A stretch of DNA of 64,000 nt, taken from Archangium primigenium. Lineage in GTDB: Bacteria; Myxococcota; Myxococcia; Myxococcales; Myxococcaceae. This document shows positions 18,701-27,579 of the stretch, one piece after another. Position 1 is the first letter of the stretch. Every line of letters begins with the position of its first letter. The position numbers and the translations under genes are program-made. The DNA lies in NCBI RefSeq assembly GCF_016904885.1, contig NZ_JADWYI010000001.1:5394001-5458000 (forward strand), written 5' to 3'. The notes beneath the pieces were generated by a model. It saw only the letters and a list, made by a program, of their open reading frames with translations. It had not been told where the DNA came from and made no database searches.

Positions 18701-19259
18701 ACAACTCACAACTCGCCAGGGGATAGCCGCTGCTGTCCGTGCCGCCCGTGACGAGCACGCGCCCATCCGGCAGCAGCGTGGCGGTGGGCTTGCGCCGCGC
18801 GGTCCGCAGGTTGCCCGTGGTGCGCCAGACATCGGCGGCCGGGTCGTAGCGCAGGCCGTGGGGATGCAAGGCGGAGTCGTCCGGCGCGCCGCCCACCACC
18901 AGCACCTGGCCATCGCCCAGGCGCACCGCCGCGTGATCCTTGCGCGACTCCCAGTTGTTCAGGTCGCGCGTGCGGGTGAAGACGCCCGTGGCGGGATCGT
19001 AGAGCTCCGCGCTGTTGACCACCCAGCGATCGTTCTGGCCACCCACCACCAGCACCCGGCCGTCGGCCAGCGGCGTGGCGGAGCCGTCATAGCGGGTGTA
19101 CGCCATGTCGCCGGTGGCGAGGCTCAACGCCGCCGCGCTCTGGCCCGTGTCTCCGGACGGCCGCGCCTCCGGCTCTCGCGAGGGCACGCAGCCCACCCAC
19201 GCCACCATGCACAACCCCACGAGCGCCCCGGCTCGCGACCTGCTCACTGCCCTGTTCAT
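15795..19259 (-). CDS. Large lipoprotein: kelch propeller, Cys-rich linker, Ig-like domains and a duplicated domain
   Basis: 1154 residues. The lipobox is AWVGC (Cys24). Residues about 50-385 hold seven kelch repeats, each with a DGRVLVVGG-type strand, enough for a full propeller. Residues 390-430 are Cys-rich (CTPLTC, MNCG, DGCGK, CGTC), a linker style common in myxobacterial surface proteins. Two copies of a 165-residue domain follow, at about 440-600 and 1000-1154; both contain LLNGR, GPE(A/S)NAPNTL, D(G/E)SLDRL, DGTPLAAGK, RIEATVWA and DHDDL. Between them are about four Ig-like domains of 90 residues (for example DNREIQAVVLLING). The protein is probably surface-exposed and adhesive. No catalytic motif seen. 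Confidence 0.8.
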   Translation of the reverse strand: MNRAVSRSRAGALVGLCMVAWVGCVPSREPEARPSGDTGQSAAALSLATGDMAYTRYDGSATPLADGRVLVVGGQNDRWVVNSAELYDPATGVFTRTRDLNNWESRKDHAAVRLGDGQVLVVGGAPDDSALHPHGLRYDPAADVWRTTGNLRTARRKPTATLLPDGRVLVTGGTDSSGYPLASCELFDPATGTFTLTASLSDMRQGHTATLLANGKVLVTGGNISPIAELYDPTTQTWTRTGNPGALRSGHLALRLNDGRVLVAGGYNPTLSYSVMSSAELYDPLTGTWSATGGMNRERMNFPGVVLATGRVAVFGGTPNGSSPLSGIELFDGVSQQWSTAGSMLKTRSNHDAVLLNSGRVLLTGGRPLVQSNGNAELYTTESSCTPLTCAGQGMNCGTLFDGCGKSVACGTCSSTQSCLGTNVCTASTGGAAHDTTRRAPRCTEPGPLCDSMKLLNGRAGLGPEANAPNTLLGACADGTGGRYHVDGSLDRLRILTLDGTPLAAGKRVRIEATVWATSSGVDNLDLYLAPHADAPQWRHLVTLTPNASGAVTLSTTLTLPSGGTLQALRGVFRSGGTAAPCVPGTTNDHDDLVFPVAGIADPPPSVQWVAPTQDARLQGVARLQVNATDDQGVSRVEFYANTTLLGTVTGAPFEYSWNTTTLRSGPYDLTAKAYDTSGQVASAVTRVTLANDTQPPVVILDRPSDGDDVGHTGDTNITASDDQGLVRLEFYVDGQLVQSRTSAHETSTSWDFSWSTYGFASGTHTAYARALDGAGNSTQTTPVSFIIDNAPPHRALITSPQNGAYVDWEFVPVTVDVADNREIQAVVLLINGNPVTTSSTPPYAMTWETHYTTRAPGGAYQLSLRVYDGVGNETTGAPITVHIVPDTVAPSASILSPAPGATVSGTVSVQVSVQDNRRLGHQELFVDGQLAVTGPYAGDSLSWNTSTSSNGSHVLVLRAHDAAGNSTDSAPVQLTVANAPPAQGALATYDSTRKAPGCLTPGQASCDSGALLNGRGALGPESNAPNTLFSSCADNSSGTYHSDESLDRLKVITVDGTPLAAGKTVRIEATVWAYSSSSDALDLYTAPNANSPTWTFLTTLVPPGTGARTLSATYTLPSGALQAVRGVFRYGGTKSACAQASYRDHDDLFFAVQ

Positions 19260-19443
19260 GAGTCCCCCGGCGGGTCATGCGCACCCCTCGGTTCTTCCGC
19301 GAGCGGACGATTCCACGCGGGGTGAACTCTAACGGACAGGTGCGGCGAAGGAAACAGGCGAATCCCGACCGGACGCGCCCCCCGGGTCCAGTACCGTCGC
19401 GCCGCCCGTGGCGAGGGGGATGGACCTCCTCCCCTGGCAGGAG

Positions 19444-20286
19444 ATGACCGTGCGGACTCGACTCACCCGGTTCCACCCGCTGTTGGTGCTGGCCTTGTCG
19501 GCCTCCTGTGCTCCAGGCACCCCGAGCCCCACGAGCCCCCCACCGCCCGCCGCCACGGGTTGCGCGGTGCCGGGCACCCTGTGCTGGGACTTCGAGGAGG
19601 GGACGATTCCCTCCGGCTGGACGCCCTTCCGGGACGAGTTCACGGGCCGGCTGCTCGTGGATGACTCGCGGCCGCACCGGGGCCGCTACGCGCTGCACGC
19701 CCAGGGCATGGTGGGCGGCAAGGAAGGCGATCAGGGCGGCCCCAAGAAGACGATCCGCTACAACCTGCCCGAGGGCTTCGGACCCGTGCTCTGGGGCCGC
19801 GCCTACGTCTACGCCACCCCCGAGCGCCCCATGTCCCACGCGGGGCTCTTCAACGCCCGCTATCCCCGGCCGGGCAGCGGCGAGCGCGCCTTCGACACGC
19901 TCGACTGGTACGAGGTCGCCACCTACCAGAAGAAGTACATGTCCATCTGGCACCCGCCCGAGCCCCCCGGCTTCCCCGAGTGGGTGCAGGTGTCCGACAC
20001 GCCCCTGGTGCTCGACGCGTGGACGTGTCTGGAATGGCAGTTCGACGGCGCGAACGGCACCGAGCCCGAGGCGGCCCTGCCGCGCGTGTGGCTGGACGGC
20101 CAGGAGCTCGCCTGGCCCGAGACGTTCGTCTTCTCGGATCCGCCCGCTCCGCCGCCCGTGCGCGAGAAGGCCTCGAACTTCACGGTGCTGGAGACGGGCG
20201 TGTTCCTCTACCAGGGCCTGTCCGTGCCCACCGACTGGTGGATCGACGATCTGGCCGTGGGCAAGGAGCGCATCGGCTGCGAGTAG
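19444..20286 (+). CDS. Lipoprotein with lamin-G/polysaccharide-lyase-like domain
   Basis: 280 residues from ATG 19444; earlier starts at 19408 and 19420 are possible but the ATG at 19444 gives a clean signal ending in the lipobox LSASC. After a proline-rich linker, residues about 45-280 form a concanavalin-like sandwich: LCWDFEEG, the solvent strand RYALHAQGM, then WGRAYVY and a closing WWIDDLAVG. The pattern resembles Cip1-like and polysaccharide-lyase accessory proteins that bind plant or microbial glycans. The AGGAG run touches the ATG, which is too close for an ideal ribosome site, so the start is uncertain. Its stop is seven bases from the convergent nth stop. Confidence 0.65.
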   Translation: MTVRTRLTRFHPLLVLALSASCAPGTPSPTSPPPPAATGCAVPGTLCWDFEEGTIPSGWTPFRDEFTGRLLVDDSRPHRGRYALHAQGMVGGKEGDQGGPKKTIRYNLPEGFGPVLWGRAYVYATPERPMSHAGLFNARYPRPGSGERAFDTLDWYEVATYQKKYMSIWHPPEPPGFPEWVQVSDTPLVLDAWTCLEWQFDGANGTEPEAALPRVWLDGQELAWPETFVFSDPPAPPPVREKASNFTVLETGVFLYQGLSVPTDWWIDDLAVGKERIGCE

Positions 20287-20293
20287 GCTCGGC

Positions 20294-20935
20294 TCACGCC
20301 TCCACGCCGAGCCTCGGGCACACCTCCGCCAGCGCGCAGGTGGGGCACTGGGGCTTGCGCGCCGTGCAGGTGTAGCGGCCGTGGAGCACCAGGGCGGGGC
20401 CGAAGAAGGTCCACTCGGCCTGGGGCACGAGCTTCATCAACTCCTGCTCGATGTCCTCGGGCTTCTTCTTCTTGGCGAGCCCCAGGCGCTGGCTCACGCG
20501 CGCCACGTGGGTGTCCACGATGATGCCCGAGGGCAGGCGGAAGGCCGTGTTGAGCACCACGTTGGCCGTCTTGCGCGCCACGCCGGGCAGGGTGGTGAGC
20601 TCCTCCACCGTTCGGGGCACCTCGCCCCGGAAGTCGCGCAGCAGCGCCTGGCTCATGGCCTGCACCGACTTCGTCTTCTGCTTGTAGAAACCCGTGGGCT
20701 TGAGGTCCTCCTCCAGCCCCGCGGTGTCCGCTTCCGCCAGGGCCCGGGGGCCCCCCGGGTACTTCTGGAACAGCGTCGCGGTGACGCGGTTGACGCGCTC
20801 GTCCGTGCACTGGGCCGCCAGGATGGTGGCCACGAGCAGCTCGAAGGGCGTCGTCCAGTTCAGCTCGTAGCGGGCGTCCGGGTGCGCGGTGTGGAGGCGG
20901 GCGAGCACGGCCTGCGCCGTCTTTGCGGGGGTCAT
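20294..20935 (-). CDS. nth: Endonuclease III (DNA glycosylase/AP lyase)
   Basis: 213 residues, the normal length of the family. The helix-hairpin-helix reads LPGVARKTANVV with catalytic Lys122, and the catalytic aspartate is Asp141 in IVDTHVAR. The iron-sulphur cluster ligands are Cys190, 197, 200 and 206 with spacing 6-2-5. The enzyme removes oxidised pyrimidines and nicks abasic sites in base excision repair. The ATG at 20935 is the start that gives a normal N-terminus (TPAKTAQAVLARL). It stands alone between convergent and divergent neighbours. Confidence 0.96.
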   Translation of the reverse strand: MTPAKTAQAVLARLHTAHPDARYELNWTTPFELLVATILAAQCTDERVNRVTATLFQKYPGGPRALAEADTAGLEEDLKPTGFYKQKTKSVQAMSQALLRDFRGEVPRTVEELTTLPGVARKTANVVLNTAFRLPSGIIVDTHVARVSQRLGLAKKKKPEDIEQELMKLVPQAEWTFFGPALVLHGRYTCTARKPQCPTCALAEVCPRLGVEA

Positions 20936-21025
20936 GGGAGGGGCCCTTATGATGGGGCGGGCCCCGCCGGCAACCGTCCCGCGACTAGGATGGGGCCTCT
21001 TCTCTCGCTTTGGAGTTCCAAGTCC

Positions 21026-22354
21026 ATGGACCGTCGGGATTTCCTGCGCACCGGCCTCGCGCTCGGGGGCGCCGCGCTCGCGACCACCACCGCCCCGGGG
21101 TGTGCCACCGCCACCGCCGCCGTCACCCCCGAGGCGCCGCCCGCCGCGCCTCCGGCCGCCGAGTCGTGGGAGGCCCTGCGCGCCGAGTTCGACCTGACCC
21201 ACGACGAGGTCCACCTGAGCAACTTCCTGCTCGCCCCGCATCCCCGGAGCGTGCGCGAGTCCATCGAGGTGTACCGCCGGGCCTTCGACACCAACCCCGT
21301 CAAGGCGCTCAAGCAGTACTACCCCCAGGCGGACCTGGAGGTGGCCCAGGCCATCGCCCGCTACCTGGAGGTGAAGCCCGAGGAGATCGGCCTCACCGAG
21401 AGCACCACCGTGGGCCTGGGCCTCGTCTACTCGGGCCTGCGGCTGTCCGAGGGCGAGGAGATCCTCACCTCCACCCACGAGCACTACTCCACGGACAAGT
21501 CCCTGCTCTTGCGCGCCGAGCGCACCGGCGCCCGCGTGCGGCGCATCCCCCTGTACACCGAGCCCGAGTCCGTCACCGAGGAGGGCCTGGTGCGCGCGGT
21601 GCTCGACGCCCTCACGCCCCGGACACGCTACCTGGCGATGACCTGGGTGCACTCGGGCTCGGGGGTGAAGCTGCCCCTGCGGGCGCTCTCGGAGGCCCTG
21701 GCCCGGGTGAACGCCGGACGCGGCGAGGCCGAGCGCGTGCTGCTGTGCGTGGACGGGGTGCACGGGCTCGGGGCCGAGGCGGAGAGCGTGGCCTCGCTCG
21801 GCTGCGACTTCTTCATGGCCGGCTGCCACAAGTGGATGTTCGGCCCCCGGGGCACGGGCTTCGTCTGGGGCCGGACGGCCGCCTGGGGCCGGGTGGTGCC
21901 GTCCGTGCCCACCTTCTTCTCGCCCACCGTGCGCATGTGGGCCCAGGACATCCCCGCGCAGGAGGTGGCCCCCGGGCCGCAGATCGCTCCGGGCGGGTTC
22001 CACGCCTTCGATCACCGCTGGTCCATGGGCAAGGCCTTCGAGCTGCACGAGCGCCTGGGCCGCGCGCGCGTGGCGGAGCGGGTGCACGCGCTCAACCGTC
22101 AGGCCAAGGAGGGCCTCGCGGCGATGAAGCACGTGCGGGTGCGCACCCCCATGGCCGATGCGCTCTCCTCGGGCATCACCTGCTTCGAGGTGGCGGGCCA
22201 CACCCCCGCCGAGGTCGTCCACCACCTGGGGGACAAGGGCATCGTCGCCTCGGTGTCCCCGTACGTGACGAAGTACGTGCGGCTGGCCCCCGGGGTGCTC
22301 AACACGCCCGCGGACGTCGACGCGGCCCTGCGGGAGATCCGCGCCCTGGGGTGA
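21026..22354 (+). CDS. Tat-exported class V aminotransferase (isopenicillin N epimerase-like)
   Basis: 442 residues. The start MDRRDFLRTGLALGGAALA is a twin-arginine signal, and APGC at residue 26 could also be a lipobox. The rest is a fold-type I PLP enzyme: TESTTVG, the cofactor Asp243 in CVDGVHG and the Schiff-base Lys269 in AGCHKWM, followed by GPRGTGF. This is the NifS/epimerase branch. Tat export fits because PLP enzymes fold with cofactor in the cytosol. The physiological substrate is unknown; such exported members are seen in several proteobacteria. Convergent with the membrane protein gene, with a hairpin between them. Confidence 0.85.
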   Translation: MDRRDFLRTGLALGGAALATTTAPGCATATAAVTPEAPPAAPPAAESWEALRAEFDLTHDEVHLSNFLLAPHPRSVRESIEVYRRAFDTNPVKALKQYYPQADLEVAQAIARYLEVKPEEIGLTESTTVGLGLVYSGLRLSEGEEILTSTHEHYSTDKSLLLRAERTGARVRRIPLYTEPESVTEEGLVRAVLDALTPRTRYLAMTWVHSGSGVKLPLRALSEALARVNAGRGEAERVLLCVDGVHGLGAEAESVASLGCDFFMAGCHKWMFGPRGTGFVWGRTAAWGRVVPSVPTFFSPTVRMWAQDIPAQEVAPGPQIAPGGFHAFDHRWSMGKAFELHERLGRARVAERVHALNRQAKEGLAAMKHVRVRTPMADALSSGITCFEVAGHTPAEVVHHLGDKGIVASVSPYVTKYVRLAPGVLNTPADVDAALREIRALG

Positions 22355-22383
22355 GGCCCCGGCCCGGGCCGCCGGGGCTCACG
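22351..22383. terminator. GC-rich hairpin between convergent genes
   Basis: GTGAGGCCCCGG (22351-22362) faces CCGGGGCTCAC (22372-22382) with a single bulged G. It overlaps the stop codons of both the aminotransferase and the GT-C-type gene. There is no U tract, so it may act as a bidirectional pause or terminator only with help from Rho. The symmetry is seen; the role is inferred. Confidence 0.45.
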
Positions 22384-24133
22384 TGGCGGCGGGCTCGGGC
22401 GTGAGCGCGCGCAGCGCGGCGAGCACGAAGAGCAACGAGGCGTGGAGCAGCACCCGGTCCAGCGCCGTCATCAGGTGCCACTTCTGCTCGAAGGGCGTGA
22501 CGAGGAACACGCCCAGCACGAACGCCACGCCTACCCCGGGCGCGAGCGCCGTCAGCACCCGGGCCCCCGGCGCGCGCCGCACCCAGGCGGGCAGCACGGC
22601 GAGGCAGACCCCGGCGCCCACGAGCCCCGCGAGCAGCGCGGGTTGATCCCGGGCCGCGGCGGGCAGGGCCTGGACGATGGCCGCGAGCCGCTCGAGCGGG
22701 TGGGCGAGGAAGGCGGCCCAGTTGGGCTGGGCGTAGTCACTGCCCAGGCCGCGCGCGGCGAACCAGCGCACATAGGCCTGGGCGGGCAGGAACAGGCCCA
22801 GGGGCAGCACCTCGCGCACGCGCTGGCGCCAGGAGGACGCGGCGAGCACCCGCGGCGCCAGGTGGAGGAGCGCGAACACCGCCGCGAGCAGCGCGCCTTC
22901 CTGCTTGAGCAGGGCCGCGGCCCACGCCGCGAGCCAGCCCTCCCACCGGAACCGGGCCGAGCCGAGCCCCAGCACCTGGAGCACCAGCAGCAGCGCGAGG
23001 AAGCCATCCGCGTAGCCCCAGGCGCACAGCCGCTGGACGGCGAAGAACAGCCCCACGGTGAGGGCCCCACCCACCCAGCGCCCGAGCTCCTCGCGCGCCA
23101 CGCGCCAGAGCAGAGCCAGGAGCCCCGCCAGCAGCACCCCGAGGGCGAGGCCCGCGGAGCGCTCGTTGAAGACGGGGCCGTCCGCGCCGAAGAAGGCGAG
23201 CCAGCCGGACAACAGGGGCGGGTACTGGGGGTGGGACCAGCGGCTGTCCAGGTTCAGCACGTCCGCGTTCGCGAACATGCCGTGCAGGAAGATGCGCCGG
23301 GCGTGGAAGAGCCAGATGGACCGGCCATCCCAGCCCGTCACGGGCCAGAGCCCCAGGCGCACGGTGAACGCGCCGAGCAGCGCCAGGAGGACCAGGACTT
23401 CCGGCGCGCGGCGCAGGCGCCCGAGCGCGGCGGGGAGCGCCGGCCCCCACACGGCCCGCGTGCGCACGAGCGCGGCGCCGCCCAGGAGCACGCCCCCCAC
23501 GCGCACGGCCGTCCAGGACAGGGGCCCCTGCAGCACCGTGGCCCCGGCGACGAGCAGCGCGAGGACCATCGCGCCCAGGAGCCAGACCGAGGCCAGCGCC
23601 AGGGGCCGACGTGAGCGCCGGGCCACGAGCGCCCACGGCAACAGCCCGAGGCCCATCACGGCCGCCACCGACAGGACGAGCCGGGGCAGGGCGAGCCGCG
23701 TCCGGTCCGCCGCGAGCGTCTCGCCAGGCGGCTCGGAGGGGCAGGGGCCGAGCAGCGCGAGCCGCTGCTCCCCCCGCGTCGCGGCCAACGGAAGCATGCG
23801 CGAGGGGTCGAGCCGCGCGGGATCCATCCACTCCAGGGAGAAGGGGGACGTGGCGTCGATGAGGCGGGGGTAGAGGGCCTCGGTCAGCCGCTGGGACGCG
23901 AAGCCATCCACGAGCGCCTCGGGCCCGAGCGCCACGGCCTGGGAGGTGGGCAGACAGGCATCGAGCCGGGTGCGGATGGCCTCGAGGTCCATGCCGCCGA
24001 AGGCATGCAGGACGCGCCGCTCGCGGTAGTCCCCCGCGGCGCTCCACGCCTCGCGCAGTTGGGGCCCGAAGCCGGACGACACGGCGCCATGGACGGCGAA
24101 GGCCAGGGCGAGGAGCAGGGCGAACCGATTCAC
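22379..24133 (-). CDS. Polytopic GT-C-type glycosyltransferase-like membrane protein
   Basis: 584 residues from GTG 24133; a start further upstream (ATG 24328) would add a hydrophilic stretch with no family character. About 11-12 hydrophobic segments are visible. A large first outer loop (about 25-150) is followed by a membrane bundle with WDGRSIWLFHARRIF and SHPQYPPL; the latter is typical of the PMT/ArnT (GT39/GT83) group, which move a sugar from a polyprenyl phosphate to lipid or protein. The usual N-terminal acidic pair is not clear to me, so activity is unsure. Probably envelope glycan modification in the inner membrane. Confidence 0.65.
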   Translation of the reverse strand: MNRFALLLALAFAVHGAVSSGFGPQLREAWSAAGDYRERRVLHAFGGMDLEAIRTRLDACLPTSQAVALGPEALVDGFASQRLTEALYPRLIDATSPFSLEWMDPARLDPSRMLPLAATRGEQRLALLGPCPSEPPGETLAADRTRLALPRLVLSVAAVMGLGLLPWALVARRSRRPLALASVWLLGAMVLALLVAGATVLQGPLSWTAVRVGGVLLGGAALVRTRAVWGPALPAALGRLRRAPEVLVLLALLGAFTVRLGLWPVTGWDGRSIWLFHARRIFLHGMFANADVLNLDSRWSHPQYPPLLSGWLAFFGADGPVFNERSAGLALGVLLAGLLALLWRVAREELGRWVGGALTVGLFFAVQRLCAWGYADGFLALLLVLQVLGLGSARFRWEGWLAAWAAALLKQEGALLAAVFALLHLAPRVLAASSWRQRVREVLPLGLFLPAQAYVRWFAARGLGSDYAQPNWAAFLAHPLERLAAIVQALPAAARDQPALLAGLVGAGVCLAVLPAWVRRAPGARVLTALAPGVGVAFVLGVFLVTPFEQKWHLMTALDRVLLHASLLFVLAALRALTPEPAAT

Positions 24134-24408
24134 GCGCGCGAAGAGACCCGAGTCCCGGGGGCGGGTCAACGGCGCCGCGAGGCTTTTTTCCCAGGCGGAT
24201 AGGGATAGAGACCTCGAGTCTTGAAACCATGCGTCGTCGGCCCCTGAAAAGTGAGATTTCGAGGACGAATTCCAATCCAGACACGATGTGGCGCTTATGG
24301 ATTGATTAGGACTCAAGAGACATGGCATTCAACGGCAGTCATGTCCCCAGGACGCGGGCGGAGCTGGGCTCTCGCCGGAACCTGGGCTCGTCGAGGAGTC
24401 TTTCCCAC

Positions 24409-27400
24409 ATGTCATTCCGTAGAAACTGGCTGGGAGCGGCCTTGCTGCTCTCGTTCGTCATGGTCATGCCCGCACGCGCGCAGTCCAGCGACGCGCTTCC
24501 CCGAACGGTGCAGAAGGGCATCAACTACCTGGTGCCAGACGTGGTGGCGTTCTCCCGCGTCAATGGCTGTCAGGCGTGTCACCGGCAGGGCGCGGCCCTG
24601 TTCGGGGCGTCCACCGCCAGGGCAGGGGGCTACGCCGTGGATGAAGGTGAGACGGAGGGTCTGGCCTATCTGGCCACTCACGCCGTGACGGATCAAACAG
24701 CCGACGGCTTCTGGGTCTATGAGGGGGATACCCTTCGGGTCAGTAAGACGAGCTACGCCTTCTTCGGGCTCGCGGGCTACGACCAGCACGTGGCCACGCG
24801 CTACAGCAAGGAACTGGTGAAGGCGGCCGAGTGGAGCCTGTCCGTTCAGCAAACCGACGGTCGGTGGCGAGAGGAGCACCACTCCCTGCCCACCACCTAC
24901 GGGGATGTACCCGTGACGGCGCGCATGATGATGGGCATCGCCCAGGCCCATAAGCGTGTGGTCGGGGCGCAAGCCGAGGCGTACTCGGCCAGTCTAGCCA
25001 GGGCCGCCGACTGGCTGCGGGCGAACAAGGACAACACGCATGAGGCGGTCATGGGTCGCAACTACCAGCGGGCCTATGCGCTGCTGGGCCTGATCGCCTC
25101 GGGCGCTACCGCCTCGGATGCGGACGTGCAGACCCTGACGACCGCACTGCTGAATGCCACCTCCAGCTCCGTCGCGTGGGGCGACTACAAGGATGGAGTT
25201 CCAGATGAATTCAACACGGGCCTCGTCCTGTACGCGTTGTGCCGCTCGGGCACAGGCCTGCAGGACGACAGGCATGTGTTCAACGCGGCCAACTGGCTGG
25301 TGAAGCAGCAAGACCCAGATGGCTTCTGGAAGAACGAGCGCTTCGTCACCCAGGACATTCCCACCACCTTTGCCATCCTGGGTTTGTCGTGCTTCGGCGA
25401 GCTGGGGGTGCGGATCGCCCTACCGGAAGATTCTCATCGGATCATCGACGCCAACTCCTCCGACCCCCAGCTCGTGACATTCCCGGTCCAGGTCGAGAAC
25501 ACGGGCGCCTTCGATGTCACCGACACCTATACCCTCTCCGTGCGAGGTGGATTGCCGGGCTGGAAGGCCACGGTGACGCCTCCGACCCTCGCGGTGGCGT
25601 CGGGTACCCACGCGAGTGCCACGCTTCAGATCATCGCTCCGGCCCATCTTCCTCAGGCTCTGCCAGTGCAGTTCACGCTGACGGCGCGCTCCCGGCTCAA
25701 CACCCGCATCACCGCCTCGGCGACGGTCACCGTGTCCACCAATCCGCCGCCCCCCAAGACGGGTCTGGCCACCGCGCTGACCTTCCTCTCCGGGGCCCAC
25801 GCCACCGTGACCTCGCGGCTGGTTCCCCAGACCCTGTCCGTCCAGGTGAAGGAGGCCGTCTCTGGCGCCTCCCTCTTCGCGGACAAGCGCGCCATCACCG
25901 GTCCCGGCAAGGGCGTGGTGACCTTCCATGTCGCGGGCATCGCCGTGGGCTCGGACACCGATGCGGATGGCGATGGCGTCTACACCGTCCAGTGGGTGCC
26001 GGGCTCCACCTGGTCCGCCACCGGCGTGCAGGACTTGCGCGCCATCTACTCGGGCATCGATCTGCCCGCGCCCCAGCAGGACCTGTTGCCCGGCTTCGTG
26101 TCGAGCACCCTCACCCTCACCGCGATCGAGGACCGGGATGGGGATGGCGTCCCGGATGGCGAGGAGGACGCGCGGGGAACGGATCCGGACAACCGGGACA
26201 CGGACGGAGATGGTCTGTCCGACGGGGACGAGGTGATCATCGGGACCGATCCGCTCGACCCGGACACGGACGGAGACGGCTTCGGGGACGGGCTTGAGGT
26301 GGAGGCGGGCTCCAACCCGCTGGACCCCACCAGCCGGCCGCCGCCGCCGCCCACCGTCTGGCTCACCAGTCCCTGGAGCGGCCGTGTCTACACGCCGGAC
26401 CAGGCCGGTGGGGGCGCGGGGTTCTTCACCGTGCGCGTGGAAGGCGGCACCGCCCACCCGTGTGGCTGCATCATCGAGATCCGCGAGGCGGGCAGTGGCA
26501 CGCTCTACACGGCCTTCCCGTCGAGCGGCGGCGCCTGGGCGCGTGACGTGCGCCTGCCCCTGGGCCCGCACACGCTGCGCGTGACGGCCCGCAACGCCCG
26601 GGGCACGGACGTCAGCACGACCCTGGTCATCGGCGTGCCCAACGCGCCCGACCTCCTGTCCCAGCCCCCCGCCATCATCGGCGCCGCCCAGAACACGCTG
26701 TCCTGGACGCTCAAGACCGTGCCCGGAGGCGTGCTGACGGTCTTCCAGAACGATGGCCTGGGGGAGCTTCCCCGGGGCACCTTCACGGCGGACGCCAGCG
26801 GCCGGGTCCAGGTGGTGCTCGCGCGGCCGGACTACGACTGCAAGCCCCGCTACCTCTTCTATCCGTCCCTTCCGGGTCAGCCCGGCCAGGGCCAGCCCGC
26901 CCAGAGCGGGCCGCACATCGTGGACACCACGCCGCCCACCTTCGGCTGCACGCCCGAGTCGATGACCGTGCCCTGGCAGGAAGCGCCGATGGAGTTCGAG
27001 GCCGGGGGCATCGACCACGGCTCGGGCGTCCAGGGCTTCTATTGGCGGGTGGTGTACCCCAACGGAACGGTGAAGGAGTTCAGCCGGCGCGCCTGGAGCG
27101 AGCGCCTGTACCCGGGCACCCACCACCTGCGCGTCACGGTGAAGGACTTCGCGGGCAATGCCCGCTCCACCGAGGCCGTGGTGACCATTCTCCGGCACAC
27201 CACCGCGCTGTCCCTCCACGACTTGACCTTGCCCCAAGGACAGCCCCTCACGATGAAGGCCTACCTGTTCGACTCCACGGCGGGCATGCCGCTGAGCCGC
27301 CCGGTGCGCTACTTCCTCGACGGACAGCCCGTGGAGTCCTTGGACGGTCTGGCCCTGTCCCTGACGCCCGGCGACCATGCGGTGCGCGCGGTGTACGACG

Positions 27401-27465
27401 GCGACGCGCTGTACGTTGCCTCGGAGGCCACCGCCACGCTCACCGTCCAGGCTCAATGCCAGTGA
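24409..27465 (+). CDS. Secreted cyclase-like protein with a CxxCH haem motif, calcium repeats and Ig-like domains
   Basis: 1018 residues from ATG 24409, where the Sec signal [21 protein letters not shown] begins. CQACH at 54-58 is a c-type haem site. Residues about 60-370 are alpha-helical with repeated squalene-cyclase/prenyltransferase-like units ([43 protein letters not shown]). A NEW3-like beta domain follows (about 380-470), then DxDxDG-rich thrombospondin-type calcium repeats near 595-650 ([12 protein letters not shown]) and two or three Ig-like domains with a cysteine-bearing region. The signal and haem imply periplasmic or surface location. Whether the barrel is catalytic is unknown; the QW motifs of true cyclases are weak. 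Confidence 0.7.
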   Translation: MSFRRNWLGAALLLSFVMVMPARAQSSDALPRTVQKGINYLVPDVVAFSRVNGCQACHRQGAALFGASTARAGGYAVDEGETEGLAYLATHAVTDQTADGFWVYEGDTLRVSKTSYAFFGLAGYDQHVATRYSKELVKAAEWSLSVQQTDGRWREEHHSLPTTYGDVPVTARMMMGIAQAHKRVVGAQAEAYSASLARAADWLRANKDNTHEAVMGRNYQRAYALLGLIASGATASDADVQTLTTALLNATSSSVAWGDYKDGVPDEFNTGLVLYALCRSGTGLQDDRHVFNAANWLVKQQDPDGFWKNERFVTQDIPTTFAILGLSCFGELGVRIALPEDSHRIIDANSSDPQLVTFPVQVENTGAFDVTDTYTLSVRGGLPGWKATVTPPTLAVASGTHASATLQIIAPAHLPQALPVQFTLTARSRLNTRITASATVTVSTNPPPPKTGLATALTFLSGAHATVTSRLVPQTLSVQVKEAVSGASLFADKRAITGPGKGVVTFHVAGIAVGSDTDADGDGVYTVQWVPGSTWSATGVQDLRAIYSGIDLPAPQQDLLPGFVSSTLTLTAIEDRDGDGVPDGEEDARGTDPDNRDTDGDGLSDGDEVIIGTDPLDPDTDGDGFGDGLEVEAGSNPLDPTSRPPPPPTVWLTSPWSGRVYTPDQAGGGAGFFTVRVEGGTAHPCGCIIEIREAGSGTLYTAFPSSGGAWARDVRLPLGPHTLRVTARNARGTDVSTTLVIGVPNAPDLLSQPPAIIGAAQNTLSWTLKTVPGGVLTVFQNDGLGELPRGTFTADASGRVQVVLARPDYDCKPRYLFYPSLPGQPGQGQPAQSGPHIVDTTPPTFGCTPESMTVPWQEAPMEFEAGGIDHGSGVQGFYWRVVYPNGTVKEFSRRAWSERLYPGTHHLRVTVKDFAGNARSTEAVVTILRHTTALSLHDLTLPQGQPLTMKAYLFDSTAGMPLSRPVRYFLDGQPVESLDGLALSLTPGDHAVRAVYDGDALYVASEATATLTVQAQCQ

Positions 27466-27490
27466 GGTGAGCGGCGTGTGAGCGCGCCAA

Positions 27491-27525
27491 GGGGGGCCCG
27501 GGCCACGGGCGGGCCGGGCTCCCCC
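27491..27525. terminator. Possible terminator hairpin after the secreted cyclase-like gene
   Basis: GGGGGGCCCGG (27491-27501) pairs with CCGGGCTCCCCC (27514-27525) with one mismatch/bulge and a 12-base loop. It lies 25 bases after the stop of the upstream gene and 55 before the kinase. No U tract follows, so the call rests on the stem alone. Confidence 0.4.
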
Positions 27526-27579
27526 TGGACTCCAGGCCAATGATAGGCTGGGGGTCCGCTGGATTCCCTGGATTCCCAC

